64,000 nucleotides of DNA from Oscillibacter valericigenes Sjm18-20 (GCA_000283575.1 AP012044.1:1054001-1118000); one strand, 5' to 3'; counted from the first letter of the stretch, positions 50,880 to 59,649 are shown. Notes: generated by a model from the sequence alone, not told the origin. Program-made: numbers and translations.

Positions 50880-51556
50880 ATGGTCATAAACGTAAGATAT
50901 ATATTTTTTTCCAAAAGTGCTGAAGCGTGGTATCCGGTGGGGCGAATTTAAAACGACGGTATTCCTGGAAGCGCTGTCCCGCCATTTTGTCATGGCCATC
51001 CGAGGGCTTACATACGAATGGATTAAGGAAAATTAACAAACCCGAACCTCTCTCCAATTGGAAAGGGGTTCGGGCTATGTCGGTTTGGTGGGCCGAACGG
51101 GTTCCAATCGGCGACCGTGGCGTACAAGGAAAACTACGGATTTGTGGTATACGATCTCGCCCTTGGCGATACACAAGCACAACCGCGGTGCCAGCCAAGG
51201 TATCCCCACTTTCAGAACGCCTGCAAGGATGTAAATCCTTGGGGAACAGCAGTCTGCTGGTAAGCCGTATCGGTAGCAGCAGAGTTGATAAGCTGTGGAA
51301 CTTGGACGGCCTCTGCGGCAAGAAAGAAACAGCGCGGCGTACAAACGCTTCACAGACACTCTTATCTCAAGGATAAAAAGTAAAAAAGCTCCGCCGTCAA
51401 TATTGCCTGGACGGCGGGGCCATGGTAACGTGGCGCCAGGTGCTGCGGCAGTTTTATAAGGAGAACTGCGCCTATCAGGAGCAATTCCAATCTGCATGGG
51501 AGACGCTGTATAAAATAGTGACTTTGGTACGAGTGACCCGGGTCTCAATTGGAACT
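50880..51556. other. Intergenic stretch with one terminator-like hairpin, no gene recognised
   Basis: No coding region is supported in this stretch. CCCGAACC (51041-51048) pairs with GGTTCGGG (51067-51074), with an inner TCCA/TGGA; on the minus strand the stem is followed by TTTGTTAATTTT, so it looks like the terminator of a lost minus-strand gene. Fragmentary frames around 51075-51540 have no starts or recognisable domains. Confidence 0.5.
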
Positions 51557-52480
51557 TCAGCTCAATATGTTTTTAATCAACCGTTCCAGTATGACCGCAA
51601 ACTCAGATCTTGTGGCCGTAACCTGCGGGGCAAAGTTTCCGCCTTTGTGTCCCGTAATGATACCGCTCGTTTGGCAGTACAGAGCCGCATTTTTCGCATA
51701 GCCTGAGATGCTGTTCGCATCGGGATAGCTCAGCTCGGTATCCATAGCGTCGGGCAGAACGCCGAGAAACTCCGCGAAGCGGTACGAAATCGCCGCCATC
51801 TGCTGAGATCACTGGGGCAGAAAATACCGCCTCAGGGGGCTACACGTTTCTGTCATGGTGATGGTGCGGAAAGAAGATGAAGAAGACGAGAAAGAGGACG
51901 ACGATGGCGACGATGGAGAGCTGCTGCTCGAAGCAGTGGTCGGCGTGGTAGCCGTAAAAGAGGCTTCCGCCGTTACCGGATATGCGGGCATAGGAGCTCC
52001 CGCTTACGCCTACCATCGTGCCGGTGTCGCCGGTTTTAAACACGTTCCATGCCGAAAGCGCATAGCCGGAAGCAGGGGCAGCCGTCAGCGTCACGGTGTC
52101 GCTCGCCGCGGCGCATATGACAGGGACACCATTTATCGCTGCCGTAAAGCTTCCTTTTGCGGCAGTTTCCGCTGCGACGCTGTAAGCAGAGTAGATGTCA
52201 GGATATTTAAGACCCACGGTATACGCATATGTCCCATAGCTGTAATTCCCACTTGGCTTGCTTACCCGGTGTTTGATTTGTATTTGCTGTAAGTGGGCAG
52301 GGTGTTTATGAGACACGAAATCACCTGTATGCCGCCGGATGCTGTTAGTCTGCCTCCTGAAATTGTAAAATCATTGCTCGCCCAAATACCGGTATTGGGG
52401 TTGCTTGAAGCGTTCACGGTACCGCCGGCGATGGTTATATCTGTTGCATCAATGCCGCTACGATGTCCGGAAGGGCTTTC
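51557..52480 (-). pseudogene. Broken SLH-domain cell-surface protein
   Basis: Fragments of one surface protein occur in order but in different frames on the minus strand. From about 52470: ATDITIAGGTVNASSNPNTG and NDFTISGGRLTASGG (beta-helix-like repeats); from about 52265: SYGTYAYTVGLKYPDIYSAY and APASGYALSAWNVFKTGD; near 51990: MPAYPVTAEASFTATTP then a Ser-rich linker; finally 51799-51557 a terminal SLH-type segment, FRFAEFLGV-like YRFAEFLGVLPDA to FAPQVTATRSEFAVILERLI. Each junction requires a frameshift or stop, so the gene is inactive. SLH segments anchor proteins to the cell wall. Confidence 0.6.
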
Positions 52481-52500
52481 GCAGGAAGGATGCCGCAGTA

Positions 52501-53130
52501 TCAGCAGGCGGTTGTTTCGCCTTTGTCCTTTTTGCATAAAAGTCTTATTCCAAAGAATATTAAAACAACGCCTACAGCCACGTTCAGGAATTTCACCATG
52601 ACTTGTGGTAAAAAACTACTTAAGATACTCCCCAGAATTGCCACAGCTGTTAAGAAAATGATCGTAGCCATGACACAGCCGACAGCAAATAGAAAAAGCT
52701 GCTTTTTATTCCATGCATTTTCGATTATTTGCGTGGAGAAGACGCCGCCCCAAAAGATAATGGTCAAAGGATTTGATGCCGTTAACAACAGACCTTGAAC
52801 AAATAGATTTTTTTCTGATATGTTGGACAGCACTGCGATATGAGGCAAAAAAGAAAGATCAAAGGCGCCCGATATTGTGTTTGCTCCAAATAAAACCAAC
52901 ACGAAACAGCCTATCAGCTTTACGGCCATTTTTATTTTTCCCCTATTGATGATAGAGGCAATGCCAATACAGGATAAAGCAATATATATGGTATCAACAA
53001 GGGCAATTGCTAGAACAAGATGTAATCCCCAAACAAACCCGTATGTAGTAGAAGTATTAAATACCATGAAGCATATCGGCCCAATGGCCAGTTGTAATAG
53101 CATACCAAATCTGAGACCCTTTAAAATCAT
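52501..53130 (-). CDS. LysE/RhtB-family amino-acid exporter
   Basis: Membrane translocator, 209 residues with six hydrophobic helices. It has the LysE-type start GLRFGMLLQLAIGPICFMVF (a GPxxxxV/I loop after the first helix), LTASNPLTIIFWGGVF in the middle (the conserved NP motif) and a C-terminal FFGIRLL. ATG 53130 has AAAGG seven bases upstream. It lies 20 bases downstream of an Lrp-type regulator gene, a common pair for regulated amino-acid export. The gene is markedly AT-richer than the surroundings. Confidence 0.87.
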   Translation of the reverse strand: MILKGLRFGMLLQLAIGPICFMVFNTSTTYGFVWGLHLVLAIALVDTIYIALSCIGIASIINRGKIKMAVKLIGCFVLVLFGANTISGAFDLSFLPHIAVLSNISEKNLFVQGLLLTASNPLTIIFWGGVFSTQIIENAWNKKQLFLFAVGCVMATIIFLTAVAILGSILSSFLPQVMVKFLNVAVGVVLIFFGIRLLCKKDKGETTAC

Positions 53131-53149
53131 AGCATCGCCTTTCTGTGAA

Positions 53150-53590
53150 CTATAAATTGATTTTTTCTTTAAGGGTTATGAGTGCAATAAAGGTGTTTGA
53201 ACTTGAAACACCCTTGATTTTCTTTAGAGTATTTGATAAAAAGTCCTCTAAGGCTTGGGTATCCTCTGTGGCTACTTTTAATAAATAGTCGTATATGCCC
53301 GCAACATGATAACACTCTAAAACACAATCGTGCTGCACGATTGTATTTTTGAAGTTTTCGATATTTTCGGTCTTGTCTATATTGACAAAGATAAACGCTA
53401 AAAGATGTTTACCAATTTTATCTCGGTTTATTTTAATTGTATATTGTTGAATGACTTCTGCTTGCTCCATTTTCCTGATCCGCTCAGCAACAGCAGGGAT
53501 AGATAGATTTACTTTTTTGCTGATTTCAGAGGCAGAGGCCCTCCCGTTTCTTTTGAGTTCATTAAGAATGGCATGATCAATTGCATCCAT
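53150..53590 (-). CDS. Lrp/AsnC-family transcriptional regulator
   Basis: Feast/famine regulator, 146 residues. The HTH is LNELKRNGRASASEISKKVN with LSIPAVAERIRKME, followed by the RAM effector domain (IKINRDKIGKHLLAFIFVNI, then AGIYDYLLKV with the effector-pocket Gly/Asp). ATG 53590 follows AAAAGGAG by eight bases; a GTG at 53599 overlaps that site. It probably controls the neighbouring LysE-type exporter in response to its amino-acid substrate. AT-rich, likely acquired together with the exporter. Confidence 0.9.
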   Translation of the reverse strand: MDAIDHAILNELKRNGRASASEISKKVNLSIPAVAERIRKMEQAEVIQQYTIKINRDKIGKHLLAFIFVNIDKTENIENFKNTIVQHDCVLECYHVAGIYDYLLKVATEDTQALEDFLSNTLKKIKGVSSSNTFIALITLKEKINL

Positions 53591-53973
53591 CTCCAACACT
53601 CCTTTTAAGACACTTTATCAAATTTATAATAGTAAGTAAATGTTTCCTGTAAAAACCATAAAATATTAAGATATTTTCAAATTTTATTAAAATACTGAAA
53701 GAGCATGCCAGCCGGTTTTTTGCCATAGACACCGCGCTTCCGGCTTCCACCTCGGATCATGCAGCCTGAAATGGGCGATTTCGTGAATCGGTGTCTTCAT
53801 GCAAAATGGACTGACAAACCGGGAATACTGGATGTATATACAGTTATGCGGATTTCGCACCGTTTTCTATTCTCGCCGATACGCTGCAAAAAAAGAGCAC
53901 GGGTCCCGTTCTTGAACTGCCCCCCAATTGTTAGGCAGTATGAAATACTGAATAACAATTGGGGGGCTTTTCT

Positions 53974-54321
53974 ATGCCAAGGGGGATACCGAACAAGGAA
54001 TACACGGCAGAATTTAAGCAAGAAGTGATTGAAACCATGCAGCGAGAGCATTTGAATTATGTAGAAACGGCCGAACGGTTTCAGATTAGGCACAAAAGGG
54101 TTCAGGATTGGGGATGCATTTTCTTAACCTACGGGACAGAGGGTTTTTGCATGGAACGCCGTGGACGCGGAGGTAAAGGTCAACCAGCAAAGCTGCCGGA
54201 GAACGTAGAGGAAGACTTACTTGCGGAAGTACAGCGCCTTAGGGCGGAGGATGCATACTTAAAAAACTTGCAAGCCTTGGTTTTGAAAGACGAGCGGCAC
54301 CAGCACAAAAAGCGTTGGTGA
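53974..54321 (+). CDS. IS3-family transposase OrfA (helix-turn-helix protein)
   Basis: A 115-residue DNA-binding protein encoded at the left of the IS element. It starts MPRGIPNKEYTAEFKQEVIE, contains an HTH (LNYVETAERFQIRHKRVQDW) and ends in a leucine-rich coiled coil (EEDLLAEVQRLRAEDAYLKN) that in intact elements mediates OrfA-OrfAB multimerisation. OrfA alone cannot transpose, and its partner OrfB is broken here. Confidence 0.8.
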   Translation: MPRGIPNKEYTAEFKQEVIETMQREHLNYVETAERFQIRHKRVQDWGCIFLTYGTEGFCMERRGRGGKGQPAKLPENVEEDLLAEVQRLRAEDAYLKNLQALVLKDERHQHKKRW

Positions 54322-54909
54322 TTCAAGGACTGAGGCAAACATTTTCGCTGGATATTCTTCTTGAAATTGCTCAACTTCCGCGCTCAACCTGCTACTACCA
54401 TACAAAGAGGCTGGCCAGGAGAACAAAGGCCGCAAAATGACGGATGTGACAGAGTTCAATCTGTTCGGACAAAAACTCTATCTGTCACCGATCCCTGACC
54501 TGTGCAGTTGGGATATTGTGAGTTACTCAGTCTCAGATAAACCGGTGCTCTCCATGGTGTCACAAATGCTGGGCAATGCTTTCGCTACAATATCGGATGG
54601 AACAAATCTTATTCTGCATTCCGATCAGGGCTGGACTACCAGCACAAGAAATACCAAAGAATGCTCCGCAGGAAGGGAATTCGGCAGAGCATGAGCCGCA
54701 AAGGAAACTGTCTGGGCAACGCCGTAATTGAAAATTTCTTTGGTCTGCTTAAAAGCGAACTTCTCTATTTGCAAGAGTTCGTCTCAATGGAGCACTTCAA
54801 GCGAGAGTTGGCTGACTATCTTGATTATTACAACAACTGCCGCAGCAAGGCAAAGTTAAAGGGCCTGCCGCCTGCTATTCACAGACAACAAGCCCTCTTA
54901 ACCCCTTGA
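54316..54909 (+). pseudogene. IS3-family transposase OrfB remnant
   Basis: Pieces of the DDE transposase are present in order: LVIQGLRQTFSLDILLEIAQ and LPRSTCYYHTKRLA, then after a deletion TDVTEFNLFGQKLYLSPI (first catalytic Asp), LILHSDQGW (second Asp), and after a frameshift RKGNCLGNAVIENFFGLLKS (catalytic Glu) to the end at 54909. The HTH_21 region and part of the catalytic domain are missing. Not functional. Confidence 0.8.
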
Positions 54910-55028
54910 CAAAATATTTGTCTAACTTTTCGGGGTCAATTCAAACGTGCTGGGCAGCGATTTAAAGCGGACAGAAGCAAATCGGGATTTTCCCGCTTTG
55001 GTTCTCTCCATATGTACGCCGGGGACGG

Positions 55029-55057
55029 TTGTCAGGATAACAAGAGTGTGATACACT
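55029..55057 (+). promoter_or_regulatory. Candidate promoter of niaR
   Basis: TTGTCA (55029-55034) and TACACT (55052-55057) are separated by 17 bases. The transcript would carry the 16-base palindrome at 55072-55087 just before the Shine-Dalgarno. Confidence 0.6.
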
Positions 55058-55071
55058 GTTTGCAAACAGCA

Positions 55072-55087
55072 CCTGACAGCTGTCAGG
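55072..55087. promoter_or_regulatory. Palindromic operator in the niaR leader
   Basis: CCTGACAGCTGTCAGG is a perfect 16-base palindrome, ending three bases before AGGAGG of niaR. Built of GACA/TGTC half-sites like those upstream of the next gene; autoregulation by NiaR is the natural reading. Confidence 0.65.
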
Positions 55088-55103
55088 ACAGGAGGAATGG
55101 AAT

Positions 55104-55616
55104 ATGCGGGCAGACGAACGCAGAGCGGCGATCAAATGCATTCTGGAACAGGCGGACCAGCCGGTTTCCGCATCGGTGCTGGCAGCGCGGCTGGGAGTCA
55201 GCCGCCAGGTCATCGTGGGTGATGTGGCTTTGCTGCGTGCCCGAGGACTGGACGTATCCGCCACACCCCGGGGATATGTTAGTGGACGGGCTGTGTCGGG
55301 CCTTTTGCGCCAGGTGGCGTGCCATCATGATGCCGCCGGGATGCGCTCGGAGCTCAACGCCATGGTAGATCAGGGCTGCACCGTGCTGGACGTGATCGTG
55401 GAGCACCCTATTTACGGGCAGCTGACCGGCCCTTTGCAGATGTCCAGCCGCTACGACGTGGAGGAATTTCTGCGCCGGTGTGACCGCTCTGACGCAAGGC
55501 CTTTGTCTGACCTGACCGAGGGAATCCACCTTCACACTCTCGCCTGTCCTGACGAGGCGGCATTCCAAAGGGTACTGGCCGCTCTGCGAAAACTGGGAGT
55601 CCTTTTGCCAGATTGA
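55104..55616 (+). CDS. niaR: NiaR-family niacin-responsive transcriptional repressor
   Basis: Repressor of NAD-precursor genes, 170 residues. N-terminal HTH_11 domain (RAAIKCILEQADQPVSASVL, then LGVSRQVIVGDVALLRARG) followed by the 3H domain with metal-ligand residues HH 74-75, Glu near 83 and HLH 142-144 (EGIHLHTLACP). This is the architecture of YrxA/TM1602, in which nicotinate binding to the 3H domain turns on DNA binding. ATG 55104 has AGGAGG eight bases upstream. A membrane-protein gene with matching candidate operators follows at 55710. Confidence 0.92.
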   Translation: MRADERRAAIKCILEQADQPVSASVLAARLGVSRQVIVGDVALLRARGLDVSATPRGYVSGRAVSGLLRQVACHHDAAGMRSELNAMVDQGCTVLDVIVEHPIYGQLTGPLQMSSRYDVEEFLRRCDRSDARPLSDLTEGIHLHTLACPDEAAFQRVLAALRKLGVLLPD

Positions 55617-55619
55617 CAG

Positions 55620-55669
55620 TTGACAAGACACCTTGTCCGGAATACAATGTACATACACGTGTCGTGACA
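55620..55669 (+). promoter_or_regulatory. Promoter with NiaR-like operators before the PTS-IIC-like gene
   Basis: TTGACA (55620-55625) and TACAAT (55643-55648) are 17 bases apart, immediately after the niaR stop. GACAAG-ACAC-CTTGTC (55622-55637) overlaps the -35 box and spacer, and TGTCGTGACA (55660-55669) lies just after the expected start site, with GACAC nearby. Both are built of TGTC/GACA halves as at the niaR leader. NiaR repression of this promoter is therefore likely; it is inference from sequence. Confidence 0.7.
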
Positions 55670-55709
55670 TATAGACACATTGTATTTTTAGGAAAGCAGG
55701 TGTCCCGCT

Positions 55710-56783
55710 ATGGAAAACATCCGTGCGTTTCTGACCCGCAAAAATATTGTCTTCTCCGCCCGCCGTTACGGCATCGACGCCCTGGGCTATATGGCCCACG
55801 GCCTGTTCTGCTCGCTGCTCATCGGTACGATTCTCAAGACGCTGGGCCAGCAGATCGGCTGGCAGTTTCTCACAGACATCGGGCAGTACGCTTTCGAAAT
55901 GGCCGGCCCGGCTATGGCCGTGGCCATCGGCTATGCTCTTCAGGCCGACCCGCTGGTGCTCTATTCCCTGGCGGCGGTGGGCTGGGCCGCCAACAAGGAG
56001 GGCGGCGCGGGCGGCCCGCTGGCCGTGTTGTTTATTGCAATCATCGCCGCCGAGTTCGGCAAGGCCGTGTCCAAGGAGACAAAGGTAGATATCCTGGTCA
56101 CCCCCGCCGTCACGGTTTTTGTAGGCGTGTCCCTGGCCAAACTGATTGCCCCCGCTATCGGCGCGGCGGCTATGGCCGTGGGCAATTTCATCATGTGGGC
56201 CACCAACCTCCAGCCCTTCCTGATGGGGATCCTTGTCTCCGTCACCGTGGGTGTGGCGCTGACACTGCCCATTTCCTCCGCCGCCATCTGTGCCTCCTTA
56301 AATTTGGTGGGATTGGCGGGCGGGGCTGCCGTGGCGGGCTGCTGTGCCCAGATGGTGGGCTTCGCCGTAATGAGTTTTAAAGAAAACGGCTGGGGGGGCC
56401 TCGTGTCCCAGGGCCTGGGTACGTCCATGCTCCAGATGCCAAACATCGTCCGCAATCCCCGCATCTGGATTGCTCCCACCGTGGTCTCGGCTATCACCGG
56501 TCCCATCGCCACGTGCCTGTTCAAATTACAGATGAACGGCCCGCCCGTGGCCTCCGGCATGGGAACCTGCGGCCTGGTGGGCCAGATCGGCCTGTATACA
56601 GGCTGGGTCGCCCCCAGCGAGGCCGCCGTGAATACAGGCGCCACCGCTATCCCAATCGGCACCACACAGTGGCTGGGGCTGGTTCTGATTTGCTTCGTTT
56701 TGCCCGCCATTCTTGCCCCGGCCATCAACGCCCTGTGCCGGAGGGCCGGATGGGTGAAGGACGGCGACCTGAAGCTGGCGTAA
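55710..56783 (+). CDS. PTS IIC-like membrane transporter (PTS_EIIC_2 type), candidate NiaR-regulated niacin transporter
   Basis: Integral membrane protein, 357 residues with about ten helices, of the small PTS_EIIC_2-like family (no IIA or IIB domain attached or nearby). Typical segments are GIDALGYMAHGLFCSLLIG, VGWAANKEGGAGGPLA, TPAVTVFVGVSLAKLIAPAI and PPVASGMGTCGLVGQIG. ATG 55710 is preceded by GGAAAGCAGGTG. Its role is not established: the family is often annotated as a PTS sugar IIC subunit or toxin regulator. The absence of other PTS parts and the NiaR-type operators argue instead for uptake of a pyridine (nicotinate/nicotinamide) or related NAD precursor. Confidence 0.8.
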   Translation: MENIRAFLTRKNIVFSARRYGIDALGYMAHGLFCSLLIGTILKTLGQQIGWQFLTDIGQYAFEMAGPAMAVAIGYALQADPLVLYSLAAVGWAANKEGGAGGPLAVLFIAIIAAEFGKAVSKETKVDILVTPAVTVFVGVSLAKLIAPAIGAAAMAVGNFIMWATNLQPFLMGILVSVTVGVALTLPISSAAICASLNLVGLAGGAAVAGCCAQMVGFAVMSFKENGWGGLVSQGLGTSMLQMPNIVRNPRIWIAPTVVSAITGPIATCLFKLQMNGPPVASGMGTCGLVGQIGLYTGWVAPSEAAVNTGATAIPIGTTQWLGLVLICFVLPAILAPAINALCRRAGWVKDGDLKLA

Positions 56784-57266
56784 TGCCTGGTGGTCCATCT
56801 GACGGTGCTGTGAGAGCCGGCTTTGAAATTTGCACGGACCAAATCGAACTGTTTCGACCGGATGAAGCGCGGTTGGATAAGGCCGGAAGCACAGGCCTGA
56901 ATGGGGATTGCCCGTGAGATCAACAGCTAAGTCGAATTTGAGTTAGGTTTCACGGGCAGCATTGGAGTCGTAGAGAACAAAATTGCCGCAAGGTCTGGAA
57001 ACAGACGGTGTAACCGGTGTGCTCTAATTTCAATGGCTTTATGGATGGTGATAACGGAGCAGAAGGTAAGGGATATAACTCATACTGCCCGAGGCGGCCG
57101 CTGTGCAGAGCGGCGCCTACGCGGCGCGCGCTGAAGGAAAGTGCGTTATCAAGCAGCAGGCAGCTGGATTTCCGGAAGAGCGGACGTTTTGATTTCCCGT
57201 TCTTTTCTTCCTCCCATTTCTTTGCGTGCAGTCTCTTGCAGGCTGCACGCATATTTTTGCAGAGCG
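56784..57266 (+). other. Long 3' region with hairpins, no gene recognised
   Basis: About 480 bases between the PTS-IIC-like gene and a strong terminator. GCCCGTGA (56910-56917) and TCACGGGC (56950-56957) can pair with a 32-base loop. No start, composition or similarity supports a protein. The stretch could be a long 3' untranslated region or hold a small RNA. Confidence 0.45.
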
Positions 57267-57318
57267 GCGCGAGGGAGTCGGGCACAATGCCTGACTCCCT
57301 CGCGCTGCTGCTTTTTAG
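57267..57318 (+). terminator. Strong intrinsic terminator
   Basis: GCGCGAGGGAGTC (57267-57279) pairs perfectly over 13 bases with GACTCCCTCGCGC (57293-57305), with inner GGC/GCC extension. TGCTGCTTTTTAG follows on the plus strand. Confidence 0.75.
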
Positions 57319-57545
57319 TTACATGGCATGGCTGCCCGCCAAGTGCCCGGTTGATGATCGTCATGTCTTGAGTACGGATACAGGGAGCGTTTTGTTTTGT
57401 TCGTGAAGGGGCTTCCTGTCCAAAGCGTTTCCGTCAGGTATTTGCAGAAGATTACAGATCGCATAAATATCACTTGTATGCAGAGACTTCCAAAGAGGCT
57501 GGAATACGCGGGCATGTCCGGCTGAGGACGGGAGGCGGCATACAA

Positions 57546-58394
57546 GTGAGTAAGAACCGGCATATTCCACGAAAAGCGGCGTCAGGCCTTTTTGCCGCGG
57601 CCTTCTTTTCTGCCTGGCTGTGTGACCCGCTCTTATATCAGCCGCCCCAAAAAGCCACAGACTGCGAAATTGAAATTGTGGCGCATCGGGGGGACTCTTT
57701 CCGTTTTCCGGAAAATACAATGGCCGCCTTTCGGGGCGCGGCCGACGCAGGGGCCGACTATGCCGAGTTGGACGTGCGTCAGACGGAGGACGGCGTTCTG
57801 GTAGTCATGCATGACAGCAACCTGCTGCGTACCGCCGGAGTGAATCGGGAAATCTGCGATATCACTTATGACGAACTCCGCAGTCTGAAAGTAAAGGAAA
57901 GGGGAGTCCTCTGGCCCGGTCGGGAGACAATTCCCACTCTGCAGGAAGTATTGCGGTTCCTTAAAGAAAGCAGTTTGATGCTGGAAATTGAACTCAAGCC
58001 ATGCCGAGGAGACAGCTGCGAAAAAGAAGTTGTAAATTTGATTTTGAACGCAAATTTGCAGAATCGGTGCCTGATCGCCTCCAGCGACTGCGGAATTCTT
58101 CGGCGAGTGAAAGGTTATGCCCCTGAGCTCAAAACAGTATACGTGGGCTGCGATTTTAAAAGCTGCCTTCTCCAAATGCAGTGTGCCGATGCCATCAGCC
58201 TGAAGGAGCATTGCGTGGATGCATCGGTTGTGCAGCTTTCCCATGCGGCAGGTAAGCCGATTTATGTGTGGACCATTGATACAAAGCAGATGATGGACAA
58301 AGTAATTGCCTTAGGAGTGGACGGCGTTATCACGGACAATCCCGCGCTGGCGGTTCAAAGAACCTATTTTGTTGAAAAGCAGCCTGCGGTTTAA
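57546..58394 (+). CDS. Glycerophosphodiester phosphodiesterase family protein, membrane-anchored
   Basis: GDPD-type TIM-barrel phosphodiesterase, 282 residues. A basic N-terminus (KNRHIPRK) and one hydrophobic helix (about residues 11-25) suggest a membrane anchor. Catalytic motifs: VAHRGDSFRFPENT (H47, R48 and the Glu), AELDVRQTEDG (metal-binding Glu/Asp) and VVMHDSNLLRT (second His). Later GDPD segments are LEIELKP and KPIYVWTID. The start is set at GTG 57546, behind GGGAGGCGG; the frame is open further upstream. It likely hydrolyses glycerophosphodiesters or wall-teichoic-type polymers outside the cell. Confidence 0.88.
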   Translation: MSKNRHIPRKAASGLFAAAFFSAWLCDPLLYQPPQKATDCEIEIVAHRGDSFRFPENTMAAFRGAADAGADYAELDVRQTEDGVLVVMHDSNLLRTAGVNREICDITYDELRSLKVKERGVLWPGRETIPTLQEVLRFLKESSLMLEIELKPCRGDSCEKEVVNLILNANLQNRCLIASSDCGILRRVKGYAPELKTVYVGCDFKSCLLQMQCADAISLKEHCVDASVVQLSHAAGKPIYVWTIDTKQMMDKVIALGVDGVITDNPALAVQRTYFVEKQPAV

Positions 58395-58546
58395 CAGTAA
58401 AAGAATTGAAGGACCCGGTCGCTCTTCAAAGGGATAGCGTATGGGGGACAAGGCAAATAGTCATTCTGCTTATATAGTGGAAATATTTGGCGGGTTTTAT
58501 TCCGGCGAGGACGGTTCTCCCAACCGCCTGCCTGAAAAGATAGACT

Positions 58547-58576
58547 GAGCAGGCTAAAGAAACCTTTAGCCTGCTC
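58547..58576. terminator. Intrinsic terminator downstream of the LacI-type gene
   Basis: GAGCAGGCTAAAG (58547-58559) and CTTTAGCCTGCTC (58564-58576) form 13 perfect pairs around AAAC. On the minus strand it lies 14 bases past the stop codon at 58591 and is followed by AGTCTATCTTTT; the plus strand has ATTTACT. Confidence 0.7.
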
Positions 58577-58590
58577 ATTTACTGCTGCTT

Positions 58591-59649
58591 TCATATTTCG
58601 GAGTGATAGCTGATTGCGCTCTCCCTCTCAACAAGATGCGTTGAAATTGTTGTGCGCAGCACACCGACTCTCTTATCGGACAATGCGTGCGTACCATCCT
58701 GAATCCGCTGGTACAACATATCCATCGAGGTCATTCCCATCAAACTTTTCATAACCCGGATTGTCGTAAGCGGCGGGTCAACCATCGTGCACACCGGCAT
58801 GTCGTCAAAGCCGACAATGGACACATCCTCCGGAATCCGGTACCCTCTTGACTTAAACGCCCGAATGCAGGCGGCCGCAATAATATCGTTGTCTGCAAAG
58901 AAGGCGGAGAGTGGTTTACCGCCGTTGTCAAGCCACTTTCCCATATCATAAAACGCGTCCTCGGAAGAAATACCGACATTGATGCACTGCAGCGGTGTGT
59001 GCTCGCTGATGCCGAATTTCCAGCGTGCTTTCCTGACGCCGGATTCACGTTCGTCGAAAGAATCAATGCGGCTTTTGGAACGGAGATATCCAACATCGGG
59101 ATGATTTTTGTTCAGCAGGTACATAACCGCGTGATAAGCGCCTCCGAGATTATCGGTTACAACGCAGTCCACATCCACCATACTGGTGGCATTGTCCACC
59201 AGTACCACGGGGATTGGCTGCTTACCCAGACCGTGCTCAATGGCTTTTCGGATATGCCGATCCTCGATTTCTGTAGCCAGAACAATTAACCCCGCGATAT
59301 CCTTGCAGATGCTTGTAATTTGCTCATCCCAATCTCCGTTTGCATCGAAGTAACTGATCAGCACGTTATAGCCGTATACCTTGGCTTTCGATTCGATGCC
59401 CTGCAAAACAATGGAGTAAAAAGATGTTTCCTTCACAGTGGCTCCGCCATCCAGGAAAATCACATAGCGGATGTTTTGCGCGGAAATCGGCGCGGATTCG
59501 GTTTGCTTCGCATACCCCACGCGAACAGCTTCCGCCAGAATTCTTTCACGGGTCGCAACACTTACCCCGGGCTTTCCGTTCATCGCCAGCGAGACAGCGG
59601 CGGGGGATACCCCGAGCTTTTCAGCAATATCCTTTGCAGTAACAGCCAT
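58591..59649 (-). CDS. LacI-family regulator, divergent from the ytfQ-like operon
   Basis: Regulator of 352 residues. HTH: VTAKDIAEKLGVSPAAVSLA, followed by the hinge and the sugar-binding-like domain with YVIFLDGGATVKETSFYSIV, IPVVLVDNATSM, and VSIVGFDDMPVCTMVDPPLT. ATG 59649 has AAAGGAATTG upstream. Transcribed away from the sugar ABC operon that starts at 60030, with a 380-base intergenic region; divergent placement strongly suggests control of that operon by the imported sugar. Confidence 0.87.
   Translation of the reverse strand: MAVTAKDIAEKLGVSPAAVSLAMNGKPGVSVATRERILAEAVRVGYAKQTESAPISAQNIRYVIFLDGGATVKETSFYSIVLQGIESKAKVYGYNVLISYFDANGDWDEQITSICKDIAGLIVLATEIEDRHIRKAIEHGLGKQPIPVVLVDNATSMVDVDCVVTDNLGGAYHAVMYLLNKNHPDVGYLRSKSRIDSFDERESGVRKARWKFGISEHTPLQCINVGISSEDAFYDMGKWLDNGGKPLSAFFADNDIIAAACIRAFKSRGYRIPEDVSIVGFDDMPVCTMVDPPLTTIRVMKSLMGMTSMDMLYQRIQDGTHALSDKRVGVLRTTISTHLVERESAISYHSEI

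Larger units (their letters stand above)
53913..54943 (+). mobile_element. IS3-family element (IS150-like), internally deleted
   Basis: Left end TGAACTGCCCCCCAATTGTT (first 20 of 22 bases, 53913-53934) and right end (54922-54943, complement starting TGAATTGACCCCGAAAAG) match at 17 of 22 positions as inverted repeats. Between them are an orfA frame and fragments of an orfB with deletions and a frameshift. Length is 1,031 bases, shorter than a complete IS150-type element. No target duplication of 3-4 bases is visible at the flanks. Confidence 0.8.
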
